Shown: piece after piece, positions 17,985 through 25,920 of the stretch
Numbering within the stretch: position 1 is the stretch's first letter
Layout of the letters: each line of letters begins with the position of its first letter
Origin: Paraburkholderia diazotrophica
Lineage (GTDB): Bacteria; Pseudomonadota; Gammaproteobacteria; Burkholderiales; Burkholderiaceae
NCBI RefSeq assembly: GCF_900108945.1
Contig: NZ_FNYE01000013.1
Span: forward strand, 62,001-126,000
DNA length: 64,000 nucleotides
Reading direction: 5' to 3'
Translations under genes and position numbers: made by a program
The notes under the pieces: generated by a model
Told to the model about the DNA's origin: nothing
Database searches by the model: none
What the model saw: only the letters and a program-made list of their open reading frames with translations

Positions 17985-18548
17985 TTAGATCTTGCCGACG
18001 AGGTCCAGCGACGGCGTCAGCGTCTCGGCGCCGGGCGTCCACTTGGCGGGGCAGACTTCGCCCGGGTGCGCCGCGATGTATTGCGCAGCCTGCACCTTGC
18101 GCAGCAGCTCGCCTGCGTCACGGCCGATGCCGTTGTCGTGGATTTCGCACAGCTTGATCTCGCCTTCCGGGTTGATCACGAACGTGCCGCGCAGCGCGAG
18201 GCCTTCTTCTTCGATCAGCACGTCGAAGTTGCGCGAGATCGCGAGCGTCGGGTCGGCGATCATCGGGTACTTGATCTTCTCGATCGTGTCCGACGTGTCG
18301 TGCCATGCCTTGTGCGTGAAGTGCGTATCCGTCGACACGCTGTAGATTTCAACGCCGATTTTCTTCAACTCTTCGTAGCGATCGGCCAGATCGCCCAGTT
18401 CGGTCGGGCACACGAAGGTGAAGTCGGCCGGATAGAACACGACGACGGACCACTTGCCCTTGAAGCTCTCGTCGGTGACGGTCACGAAATCGCCGTTGTG
18501 GTATGCGGTGGCCTTGAACGGTTTGACCTGGGTGTTGATGATCGGCAT
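17985..18548 (-). CDS. ahpC: Alkyl hydroperoxide reductase subunit C (2-Cys peroxiredoxin)
   Basis: A 187-residue typical 2-Cys peroxiredoxin that reduces H2O2 and alkyl hydroperoxides. The peroxidatic Cys lies in FYPADFTFVCPTE (Cys ~47) and the resolving Cys in HPGEVCPAKW (~166). GGLG- and YF-like robustness segments (SLDLVGKI end) are present. GAGGA precedes ATG 18548. The upstream region contains an AT-rich promoter with an OxyR-like site, and the divergent neighbour is DNA polymerase II. Confidence 0.97.
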   Translation of the reverse strand: MPIINTQVKPFKATAYHNGDFVTVTDESFKGKWSVVVFYPADFTFVCPTELGDLADRYEELKKIGVEIYSVSTDTHFTHKAWHDTSDTIEKIKYPMIADPTLAISRNFDVLIEEEGLALRGTFVINPEGEIKLCEIHDNGIGRDAGELLRKVQAAQYIAAHPGEVCPAKWTPGAETLTPSLDLVGKI

Positions 18549-18620
18549 CTGATGCGTCCTCTTCAGTTGAGTTGGGTTGGGTGGTGCGTTGGATTGAAGT
18601 ATGAAGAAGACGCCGAATTT

Positions 18621-18663
18621 AATAAATTTGATTGTTACGATTCAGTCAATTTATATTTTCTAT
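18621..18663 (-). promoter_or_regulatory. ahpC promoter with candidate OxyR site
   Basis: On the minus strand, -35 TTGACT (18644-18649) and -10 TTTATT (18621-18626) are 17 bases apart. A degenerate four-part OxyR-type site spans 18627-18663: ATAG, AAAT, ATCG and CAAA, each spaced by 7 bases (11 of 16 positions match ATAG-N7-CTAT-N7-ATAG-N7-CTAT). It overlaps the -35, a usual activating position. The promoter is fairly clear; the OxyR assignment is inference. Confidence 0.5.
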
Positions 18664-18740
18664 CGACTGCCCAAACCTGGCCCGAACGCCCGTCCGACAA
18701 GGGAAAGCGCCTGCGGCGCACGCCTTCTGTCGCGGGTAGA

Positions 18741-21146
18741 ATGACGGCAAAAAGTGTCCGCGCAGGGGTTTTCAGCTTGTCCGAGCTTCAACAGGGGTTC
18801 CTCCTCACCCGCCATTGGCGCGATACGGCCGCCGGGACGGAAATCGAGTTCTGGCTCGCCACCGATGACGGTCCGCGCCACGTCCGCCTGCGCCCGCAGC
18901 CGTGCGTCGCGTTCATTCCCGCCACGCAGCGCGAGCGCGCGCAAGCCGTGTTGCACCGTGAGAAGAACGTCGAATTGCGCGAACTCGACCTGTGCGATTT
19001 CAACCATCGGCCGGTGCTGGGGCTGTATTGCCCGCAATACCGGCAGCTCATCGCACTCGAAAAGCGGCTGAAGCAAGGCGGCGTCGACGTGTACGAAGCC
19101 GACGTGTTTCCGCACGAGCGCTACATGATGGAGCGGTTCATCACCGCGCCCGTGCTGTTCGGCGGCGAGCCGAATCCCGCTGGTGGCCCGCTGCTGAACG
19201 CCGACATGAAGTCCGCGAGCGGCTACCGTCCAAAGCTCAGGCTCGTGTCGCTCGACATCGAAACCAGCGCGCGCGCCGAGCTGTATTCGATTGCGCTCGA
19301 AGGCTGCGGGCAGCGTCAGGTGTATATGCTCGGCCCGCCCAACGCTGAGAACTCGGACCTCGACTTCGCGCTCGAGTATTGCGACACGCGCGCGCAACTG
19401 ATCGAGCGGCTGATCGAATGGTTCGAGCGGCACGATCCCGATGCGATCATCGGCTGGAATCTCGTGCAGTTCGACCTGAAGGTGCTGCGCGATACGGCGG
19501 AACAACACGGCGTGCCGCTGCGCATCGGACGCGGCGGCGCCGTGATGGAATGGCGCGAGCACGGCCTCAAGCAGAACCATTTCTTCGCGGGCGCGGCGGG
19601 GCGGCTGATCATCGACGGCATCGAGGCGCTGCGTTCCGCGACGTGGAGCTTTCCGTCGTTCAGCCTCGAATACGTCGCGCAGGCAGTGCTCGGCGAGGGC
19701 AAGTCGATCGATAACCCGTATCAGCGGATGGACGAAATCCAGCGCCGCTTCGACGAAGACAAACCCGCGCTCGCCCGCTACAACCTGAAGGACTGCGAGC
19801 TCGTCACGCGCATCTTCGAGAAAACGGAGCTGCTGCCCTTCCTGCTCGAACGCGCGACCGTCACAGGACTGCCCGCCGATCGCAGCGGCGGATCGGTCGC
19901 TGCGTTCACGCATCTGTACATGCCGCGCATGCACCGGCTCGGCTACGTCGCGCCGAATCTCGGCGACGTGGCGGGCGCGGCGAGTCCCGGCGGCTTCGTG
20001 ATGGATTCGAAGCCCGGCCTCTACGATTCCGTGCTCGTGCTCGACTACAAGAGCCTGTATCCGTCGATCATCCGCACGTTTCTGATTGATCCCGTCGGCC
20101 TCGTCGACGGCGTGCGCCATCCCGACGACGCGCATTCGGTGCCCGGCTTTCTCGGCGCGCGCTTTTCGCGCACGCGCCACTGCCTGCCGTCGATCGTCGC
20201 GCAAGTGTGGGAAGGACGCGAAGCCGCGAAGCGCGAGAAGAACAAGCCGCTGTCGCAGGCGCTGAAGATCATCATGAATGCGTTTTACGGCGTGCTCGGC
20301 TCGACGGGCTGCCGCTTCTTCGATCCGCGGCTCGCGTCGTCGATCACGATGCGCGGCCACGAGATCATGCATCGCACGCGCGAGCTGATCGAAGCGAGCG
20401 GCTACGCAGTGATCTACGGCGATACCGACTCGACCTTCGTCTGGCTCAGGCACGCGCATGACGAAGAAGACGCGGCGCGCATCGGGCGCGAACTGGTCGG
20501 CAAGATCAATGCGTGGTGGCGCGACCACGTGCGCGAGCGATTCGGTCTGGAAAGTGCGCTCGAACTGCAATTCGAGCGGCACTACAAGCGCTTTTTCATG
20601 CCGACCGTGCGCGGCGCGGAAGAAGGCAGCAAGAAGCGCTACGCGGGCCTGACGGTGGCCGCCGACGGCAGCGAGGAAGTCGTCTACAAGGGGCTCGAAA
20701 CCGTGCGCACCGACTGGACGCCGCTTGCGCAGCGCTTCCAGCAGGAACTGTATCTGCGCATCTTCAAACAGCAGCCGTATCGCGACTACGTGCGCGATTA
20801 CGTGCGGCGTACGCTCGCGGGCGAGTTCGACGATCTGCTCGTCTATCGCAAGCGGCTGCGCCGGCCGCTCTCCGACTACGAGCGCAACGTGCCGCCGCAC
20901 GTGCGCGCCGCGCGCACCGCCGACGAATTCAACCGGCAGCGCGGCCGCCCGTTGCAATATCAGAACGGCGGCTGGATCAGCTACGTGATGACGAGCGGCG
21001 GCCCCGAACCGCTGGAAACGCTGCGCTCGGACATCGATTACGAGCACTACCTGACGCGCCAGCTCCAGCCCGTCGCCGATGCGATCCTGCCGTTGCTGCG
21101 CGACGATTTCACGACGCTCGCGTCAGGCCAGCGACAGCTCTTTTAG
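18741..21146 (+). CDS. polB: DNA polymerase II (family B)
   Basis: An 801-residue family B polymerase with 3'-5' exonuclease, used in SOS repair and translesion replication. The exonuclease motifs are Exo I SLDIETS and Exo II IIGWNLVQFDL. The polymerase motifs are A DYKSLYPSIIRT, B KIIMNAFYGVLG and C YGDTDSTF with its two catalytic aspartates. The length fits the E. coli enzyme (783). The start ATG 18741 gives MTAKSVRAGVF. It is divergent from ahpC with about 190 bases between; I see no clear LexA box in that gap. Confidence 0.97.
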   Translation: MTAKSVRAGVFSLSELQQGFLLTRHWRDTAAGTEIEFWLATDDGPRHVRLRPQPCVAFIPATQRERAQAVLHREKNVELRELDLCDFNHRPVLGLYCPQYRQLIALEKRLKQGGVDVYEADVFPHERYMMERFITAPVLFGGEPNPAGGPLLNADMKSASGYRPKLRLVSLDIETSARAELYSIALEGCGQRQVYMLGPPNAENSDLDFALEYCDTRAQLIERLIEWFERHDPDAIIGWNLVQFDLKVLRDTAEQHGVPLRIGRGGAVMEWREHGLKQNHFFAGAAGRLIIDGIEALRSATWSFPSFSLEYVAQAVLGEGKSIDNPYQRMDEIQRRFDEDKPALARYNLKDCELVTRIFEKTELLPFLLERATVTGLPADRSGGSVAAFTHLYMPRMHRLGYVAPNLGDVAGAASPGGFVMDSKPGLYDSVLVLDYKSLYPSIIRTFLIDPVGLVDGVRHPDDAHSVPGFLGARFSRTRHCLPSIVAQVWEGREAAKREKNKPLSQALKIIMNAFYGVLGSTGCRFFDPRLASSITMRGHEIMHRTRELIEASGYAVIYGDTDSTFVWLRHAHDEEDAARIGRELVGKINAWWRDHVRERFGLESALELQFERHYKRFFMPTVRGAEEGSKKRYAGLTVAADGSEEVVYKGLETVRTDWTPLAQRFQQELYLRIFKQQPYRDYVRDYVRRTLAGEFDDLLVYRKRLRRPLSDYERNVPPHVRAARTADEFNRQRGRPLQYQNGGWISYVMTSGGPEPLETLRSDIDYEHYLTRQLQPVADAILPLLRDDFTTLASGQRQLF

Positions 21147-21164
21147 GCCGCTTTCAGGCCGCTT

Positions 21165-22190
21165 TCAGGCGGTCTGCTCGACGGGCGTCACAGTCACTTC
21201 GACCCGCTGCGTGCCGCGCAGCACGCTCACGTTCACCGCACGGCCGATCTTCGTGCCGTCGAGCGCACGCTGCAACGTATCGACGCCATCGACGATCTGC
21301 CCGTCGATCGCGACGATCGTATCGTCGGTGCGCAGGCCGCCCGATGCCGCGGGACTGCCCTTGACGATCTCCATCACGCGCACGCCGCTGTCCGAAGTCA
21401 GATCGAAATAGCGCTGCACGCGGCGCGGCAGCGCCATCGTCGTCCCCGCCACGCCGATGTACGCGCGCCGCACGCGGCCATGCGCGAAGATCTGCATGAT
21501 GACCCACTTGGCCGTGTCGATGGCCGTCGCGAAGCTGATCGACTGCGCGCCCGGAATGATCGCCGTGTTCACGCCGATCACCTGCCCCGCCGAATTGATC
21601 AGCGGACCGCCCGAGTTGCCGGGATTGAGCGCGGCGTCCGTCTGGATCACGTCGTAGATCATGCGGCCTGAATTCGAGCGCAGCGAGCGGCCGAGCGCGG
21701 ACACGACGCCCGCCGTGACCGTCTGTTCGAGCCCGAGCGGATTGCCGACGGCAACCGCGATCTGCCCGACGCGCAATTTTCCCGATTCGCCGAGCGCGAC
21801 ATGCGGCAGCGGCTCCGGCGAGCCGATGCGCAGCACGGCCAGATCGCTGTGCGGATCATCGCCGACGAGATCGGCGTCGAACCTGGTACCGTCGGCGAGC
21901 TGCACGCGGATATGCGTCGCGCCGTGCACGACGTGGCTGTTGGTGAGCAGATAGCCATCGGGCGTGAAAATGAAACCGGAGCCGGTGCCCGCGCGCGCGT
22001 GGCGCTCCGGCGCGCCCGGCACGCGGCGCTCGACGGTGATGAAGACGACGGCCGCCCGCACCCGTTCGAGCGCATCGATGATGGTGCGCGAATAGGCGTC
22101 GAGGAGAGCATCGTCGTCGGACGATCCGGGCGCGGCGGCGTTCAACGAGGCGCCCGACAGATCGTCGATAAAACGGGGACGGCTTCCCAT
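21165..22190 (-). CDS. Trypsin-like S1C serine protease with PDZ domain (HtrA/DegP-like)
   Basis: A 341-residue HtrA-type protease. The catalytic His is in TNSHVVHGA, Asp in HSDLAVLRI and Ser in NPGNSGGPL. A C-terminal PDZ domain (~residues 245-335) contains GSPAASGGLRTDDTIVAIDG. The N-terminal 50 residues are hydrophilic (MGSRPRFIDDLSGAS) and show no signal peptide or TM helix, unlike DegP/DegS, so the protein may be cytoplasmic (inference). I chose ATG 22190 with GGAG 7 bases upstream; an alternative start 45 bases earlier also lacks a signal. Confidence 0.92.
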   Translation of the reverse strand: MGSRPRFIDDLSGASLNAAAPGSSDDDALLDAYSRTIIDALERVRAAVVFITVERRVPGAPERHARAGTGSGFIFTPDGYLLTNSHVVHGATHIRVQLADGTRFDADLVGDDPHSDLAVLRIGSPEPLPHVALGESGKLRVGQIAVAVGNPLGLEQTVTAGVVSALGRSLRSNSGRMIYDVIQTDAALNPGNSGGPLINSAGQVIGVNTAIIPGAQSISFATAIDTAKWVIMQIFAHGRVRRAYIGVAGTTMALPRRVQRYFDLTSDSGVRVMEIVKGSPAASGGLRTDDTIVAIDGQIVDGVDTLQRALDGTKIGRAVNVSVLRGTQRVEVTVTPVEQTA

Positions 22191-22327
22191 GAGAAGGCTC
22201 CGGATGGACGAGAGCCAGACATGCGGGGCAAGCAAGCCGTTTTCAAGCGGACGCGGCCGGCATTGGAAACCGGCCGCGAGGGTGGGAATGGCGAATTGGC
22301 GTCAGATGTGGCGTCAGACGCGGAGCG

Positions 22328-22561
22328 TCAGATGAGCTTCAGATTGCGAATGCGGCCAATGCGCGGCGAGCGTTCGAGAATCAGCTTCTCGATGACTTCG
22401 GGCAACAGCGCCCTTGGAATATTCGACGGCACATCCGATACCAGTTGTGACGGCACATTCACGATGAAGTCGTCGGGGGCGGTGGCGAGGCTGTGCTCGT
22501 AGGTAACGCGGTAGTCCATGCTCGGTGTGAAAACGTAGGTGGCGTTGCGGAGTCGTTGCAT
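22328..22561 (-). CDS. Hypothetical protein
   Basis: About 77 residues with no signal peptide. The sequence looks coding (SMDYRVTYEHSL, DDFIVNVPSQLV, IPRALLPEVIEKLILE, IGRIRNLKLI). ATG 22561 has no strong ribosome site. The C-terminus is acidic-then-basic and probably alpha/beta. It lies 137 bases before the HtrA-like gene on the same strand. Family not recognised. Confidence 0.6.
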   Translation of the reverse strand: MQRLRNATYVFTPSMDYRVTYEHSLATAPDDFIVNVPSQLVSDVPSNIPRALLPEVIEKLILERSPRIGRIRNLKLI

Positions 22562-22740
22562 TGAGAGCGCCGGGTATGTCGGGCGTTCCCAGCCCCGTGA
22601 TCGTACCTCAGACGCAGTCCGCGCCGCGGTCATGTGCGCGCGCGCAACAGTGGCGCCGAATGCCCGATGCGCGCTGTTCACTCACGCGCTACCCGTTTCG
22701 CATCCCTCCCGTAGAATCGCGCGCGGCGCATGCAAGCCAC

Positions 22741-22947
22741 CTATCGATGCCACCCGCCATGGCCCCATCCGCCGTGGCCCCAGCAGCAGCTATAGCCGAC
22801 GCCGACGCTCACCGACGGTCCCGCGTAATATCCCGGCGCGTAGCCATAGTCCGGTGCATACGCATAACCATAAGGCGGTGCGACGACGCAGCCCCCCAGC
22901 GCGATCGTCGCCGTGACGACGGCTGCCAGCGTCAGTAATTTTTTCAT
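22741..22947 (-). CDS. Small Tyr/Gly-rich lipoprotein
   Basis: A 68-residue protein. The signal MKKLLTLAAVVTATIAL ends in lipobox GGC (Cys ~20), followed by a repetitive Tyr/Gly/Pro mature part (APPYGYAYAPDYGYAPG) and a C-terminal CCWGHGGWGHGGWH. The His/Cys/Trp-rich tail could bind metal (inference). GGGAGAACG lies just upstream of ATG 22947. Similar short lipoproteins are frequent in Burkholderia; function unknown. Confidence 0.78.
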   Translation of the reverse strand: MKKLLTLAAVVTATIALGGCVVAPPYGYAYAPDYGYAPGYYAGPSVSVGVGYSCCWGHGGWGHGGWHR

Positions 22948-23345
22948 GATCGTTCTCCCTTCTCCTTGCGACATTGGAGCAGACGCTGCAGAAACTGTTC
23001 GCAAACAGTTGTGACCGCACATTACGGCACGCCGACGGAGCGGGCGCGCGAGCCACGCACTATGACCCGCGCGGTAACGGGCGGCGACGCAACCCAGGGC
23101 CAGCCCTTGCAGACCGCGCGATAACAGTTGCTTACTATTCGTCCGAAGCGGAAAAGAGAGCGTGTGTGTGCATAGCTGGATAATCGCAGCGCGCGATCAC
23201 CGCTGCTCGCGGCGCAAATGCTCAGCGGAAAGCGAGGTTGGCGCGGCGGTGCTGGAATGGGTTGAAAACCGGCCTCTGTTCGACGAATTGAAAAGAGGTC
23301 CCGCGGCGCACACTTCAATCGTGCTAGTGCACCGAGGAGCCTGAG
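22948..23345. other. Intergenic region without a recognised gene
   Basis: About 400 bases between two divergent small genes. No frame shows convincing coding character. It should contain the two promoters; none is clear by eye. Confidence 0.5.
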
Positions 23346-23636
23346 ATGTCTTACCGATACAACAGAAATCTGGAGTTCGAAACCGGCTCGCCGGAAGCCT
23401 CGGTGCCGGAATGCAACAGCGAGGCCGAGTTCGCGCAGGAGGATCTGATGCGCGGCCTGCAGCTAGCCTCGGACACTGTGCTGCGTCTTGCTACCCAGAC
23501 GCACGCTGCCGTGGCGCGCGGCGACGCGGCAAGCGCGGAGCTGGCGCGCATGTCGCTCGAAAAGCAGCTCGAGATGACCACGCGCATGATCGACGAGCTT
23601 CTGTTCGACGGCCAGGACCATCACACCGTGCATTGA
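23346..23636 (+). CDS. Hypothetical small acidic helical protein
   Basis: A 96-residue protein preceded by a good ribosome site (GAGGAG at 23335-23340). From residue ~28 it is almost wholly helical and heptad-like (DLMRGLQLASDTVLRLATQ; AELARMSLEKQLEMTTRMIDELL). It ends with a His-rich tail (DGQDHHTVH). No signal peptide or TM helix. It probably forms a transcription unit with the 47-residue membrane protein that follows after 64 bases. Family not recognised. Confidence 0.7.
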   Translation: MSYRYNRNLEFETGSPEASVPECNSEAEFAQEDLMRGLQLASDTVLRLATQTHAAVARGDAASAELARMSLEKQLEMTTRMIDELLFDGQDHHTVH

Positions 23637-23700
23637 CCGACAGCGATCGCGGCCGACGGCAGTACGTAACCGCAGTCCCGTTTTACTGGAATGATCTGAA

Positions 23701-23844
23701 ATGAGCGCTTTGACCGTTATTTTTTGCGTCTGGACCTTGGTGGCGTTGTGCGCGGTCTTCTTCATCCGCGGCGCGAGCGCGCGTATCGAACAGCCCGTCG
23801 GGGTGAAGCCGGCGCAGCCGTCGCGCTACTCGATCGCCGAGTAA
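23701..23844 (+). CDS. Small single-pass membrane protein (47 residues)
   Basis: ATG 23701 to TAA 23844 encodes 47 residues. One hydrophobic helix (LTVIFCVWTLVALCAVFFI, residues 4-22) is followed by a short basic then polar tail (RGASARIEQPVG). A weak GGA ribosome site lies about 9 bases upstream. The codon pattern is as GC3-rich as its neighbours. It lies just behind the helical protein gene on the same strand, so co-expression is likely. Function unknown. Confidence 0.6.
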   Translation: MSALTVIFCVWTLVALCAVFFIRGASARIEQPVGVKPAQPSRYSIAE

Positions 23845-23851
23845 CGTTGCA

Positions 23852-24031
23852 TCAATCCGGCGCGGGCGTCCGTTGACGCCCTCGCCGCTCCTTTCTTTTC
23901 TCGCCTTCGCTAGCCGTCGCGCGCAGCGACGGCAGCAACGCCGATCCTTCCCGCGCAGCGGGCTCCCGCCAGCGCAAACGCGCGACGCTGATTTGCCGTC
24001 GCTGCGCATCGCCCCAAAACACATCGAGCAT
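23852..24031 (-). CDS. Putative short ORF or gene remnant
   Basis: A minus-strand frame with coding-like codon use. From ATG 24031 it encodes 59 residues (MLDVFWGDAQRRQISVARL, then a Lys/Arg-rich tail GEKRKERRGRQR). The same frame stays open upstream to about 24104 with plausible protein sequence (HDAECAEFIVRDIRD) but without a start codon and without a ribosome site. It could be a decayed gene whose start was lost, or chance. Low confidence. Confidence 0.3.
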   Translation of the reverse strand: MLDVFWGDAQRRQISVARLRWREPAAREGSALLPSLRATASEGEKRKERRGRQRTPAPD

Positions 24032-24122
24032 GTCGCGAATATCGCGGACGATGAATTCGGCGCACTCGGCGTCGTGAACCGGCGCGCGATCATGAAGCGC
24101 ATCCGTTCACGCGCGCTTTATT

Positions 24123-24158
24123 TTTGTCACGTTTTATCTTTGTCACTTGTGTCACGTT
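24123..24158. repeat. Three closely spaced GTCAC motifs in an AT-rich stretch
   Basis: TTTGTCACGTTT, TTTGTCACTTG and TGTGTCACGTTTG occur within 36 bases, at 24126, 24142 and 24151. They look like repeated half-sites for a DNA-binding protein, or chance in an AT-rich region. Confidence 0.35.
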
Positions 24159-24203
24159 TGATCAGATTGTCGAAGACAGTTCACAGTGCCTTTCGATCTG
24201 CAA

Positions 24204-24236
24204 GCGAATGAACCACAGCGATAGCGGTTCATTCGC
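24204..24236. terminator. Perfect 11-bp hairpin, probable terminator of the DUF427 gene
   Basis: GCGAATGAACC and GGTTCATTCGC enclose an 11-nt loop and lie 8 bases beyond the DUF427 stop on the minus strand. No T-run follows on the minus strand; on the plus strand TTCTTTTA follows after four bases, so it may work in both directions. Confidence 0.5.
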
Positions 24237-24244
24237 GAGTTCTT

Positions 24245-24622
24245 TTATTGCGCGCTGACTTCGAACGAATCCACGCGATCGCGATAGAACGCGACATGTT
24301 CCTTGATCGATGCAACGGCATCGTAGGGGCTCTCGTAAGTCCATACGGCATTGACCGAACGCTCGCCGCCGATGGGAATGCTGTAGTAACTGCACTCGCC
24401 CTTGTATGGGCAATACGTCGAATGATCGGTGCGTTCCAGCAACGACATGTCGACGTCCTTGCGCGGAATGTAGAGCACCTCGGGATACGACGCTTCGTGA
24501 AAGGAAAGCGCATCCTTGCTGTCGGCGATCTTGCGCCCCGCCACGGACACGACGACGCGCGATCCGCTCTTTGCAATCGTGATGGGATGATCGGGGCCGG
24601 GCACCTTCACTGTCTTGTCCAT
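24245..24622 (-). CDS. DUF427 domain-containing protein
   Basis: A 125-residue soluble protein with the whole DUF427 fold. Visible are GPDHPITI, a VVVSVAGRKIADS strand pair, VLYIPRKDVDMSLLERTDHSTYCPYKGECSYYSI, which is the family signature, and WTYESPYDAVASIKEHVAFY. The function of the family is not established. ATG 24622 gives the usual MDKTVKVPGPDHP start. Confidence 0.92.
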   Translation of the reverse strand: MDKTVKVPGPDHPITIAKSGSRVVVSVAGRKIADSKDALSFHEASYPEVLYIPRKDVDMSLLERTDHSTYCPYKGECSYYSIPIGGERSVNAVWTYESPYDAVASIKEHVAFYRDRVDSFEVSAQ

Positions 24623-25146
24623 AACGGTCGTGTCCTTGCGATGAATTGAGCTCGTGGCGAAGCGCCAAAGCCTCAATCGAGTATGGACGCCCGCATTTCG
24701 AAGTCAAGGCAAGACCCTGCTCGACGTAGCTTCTATGGCGTGCATCTGCGCGATTCGCGCGCGATTTCTGTGCATATGCATCGACGCAATCGCACGACGG
24801 GCAAGCGATTGCCCCCTATCGCACATCAAAGGGGCCCCATTGTTTGAATTAGATAAATTGAGTGTTCAATTTCGCGGCATTTATCCCGCGATAGCAAGCC
24901 GTTAGCATGCTCGCCATGTGACCGGCCATTTTTGCCGGCCGTGACAAGCTTATCGCTACGCTGTCTTGCAGCGTGCAGCCGCTTCGTTCGTTCGCCGCGA
25001 GGGCGCAACGACGCGCGGCGCATGCGTTTTCGCCCGCGCGCAAGTGGCCGCTTTTACGGCTGCGGGCGGCCATCAGAAACAGAACGTAAGGTTCTGTCGT
25101 AGGGACATGGCCGCTTCGAAGGGCCGTGCTTTGAAGAGGAGTCGAC
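24623..25146. other. Intergenic region with small hairpins
   Basis: About 520 bases without a recognised gene. It is AT-richer around 24835-24900. Hairpin-prone sequences are seen near 24810-24835 (GCCCC...GGGGC), 24921-24940 (CCGGC...GCCGG) and AGAAC-GTAAG-GTTCT near 25081-25095. None is clearly a terminator or riboswitch. Confidence 0.45.
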
Positions 25147-25734
25147 GTGAGCAGGATTGGAACTGCAACTGGTACTACGGCCGAACCCAGGCGTCCCGCC
25201 CACGCAAACCGGCGCAACAGTACCGAAGTCGAACTGCGCCGCACACAGGCGCTTTATGCCGACGTAGGACGCGAGACGGCAAGCGGCGGCTCGGCGCCCG
25301 CGAAGCCCGCTCTGCGCGATCCGTGGACGACGACCATCTCGCGGCTAGGCAAGCTGCCTTCGCAGGACACCAGGGCCGCATCGTCCGACAAATGCGACAA
25401 CGGCGCATGCGCGGCGCGCGCGGCCCGACGCACCGCGAATGCTGAGCGCGCGAGGTCGCAGGCGACATCGGACGAGCACAGCGCTGCCGTCATCACATTC
25501 GTCGAACGTTTCGGCGCGAAGTCGGTTTCGATCACGTGGCGCGACTCGACGGCCGGTCGCTACACCGAACAGCTGTGGGTGCGCCGCATCGCGCGCTCAC
25601 GCGGCGTGTGCGCATTGACGGGCGCGGAGATCGTGCGCGGCGATGCCGTCTATGGACCGTTCAGCCGTCCTTCGAGCCGTCCGCGCAACATGTCGCAGAT
25701 GATTCTCGCCAATCTGCTCGACGACCTCGGGTGA
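25147..25734 (+). CDS. DUF3331 domain-containing protein
   Basis: A 195-residue protein. The first 110 residues are polar and low in structure. The C-terminal domain (residues ~112-190) matches DUF3331: SITWRDSTAGRYTEQLW, then CALTGAEIVRGDAVYGP and a final NMSQMILANLL. The family is largely confined to Burkholderia relatives; function unknown. It starts at GTG 25147 with GAGGAG about 6 bases upstream. Confidence 0.85.
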   Translation: MSRIGTATGTTAEPRRPAHANRRNSTEVELRRTQALYADVGRETASGGSAPAKPALRDPWTTTISRLGKLPSQDTRAASSDKCDNGACAARAARRTANAERARSQATSDEHSAAVITFVERFGAKSVSITWRDSTAGRYTEQLWVRRIARSRGVCALTGAEIVRGDAVYGPFSRPSSRPRNMSQMILANLLDDLG

Positions 25735-25920
25735 CGTGATGGTTTCTCTCTTGAAGAAAGAAGTCTGCCCTTCCGAAGGTTGCGGACGCAGCGGTCCGCA
25801 ATCGCCTTGAATCCGCGCATGAGTATCGATGCGGCACGGTGATGTGCGGATCAGCGGCGCGCGACAGGCAATCGTACAATGTGTGCGCCCTGTCCTTGTC
25901 CTCGATCGTTCATACCCATC

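Noticed and set aside
18660..21047. Open antisense frame of about 795 codons over polB
   Set aside because: The polB strand has all family B motifs. The antisense product is low-complexity and Arg/Ala/His-rich, a by-product of GC3 bias. The same applies to long antisense frames over cyoB, rpoD (41176-43044), ahpF, the GGDEF gene (51922-53760) and the ABC efflux operon (56276-58993).
24810..24940. Terminators in the 24.6-25.1 kb gap
   Set aside because: Stems are only 5-6 bp and lack T-runs, and no gene ends just before them.
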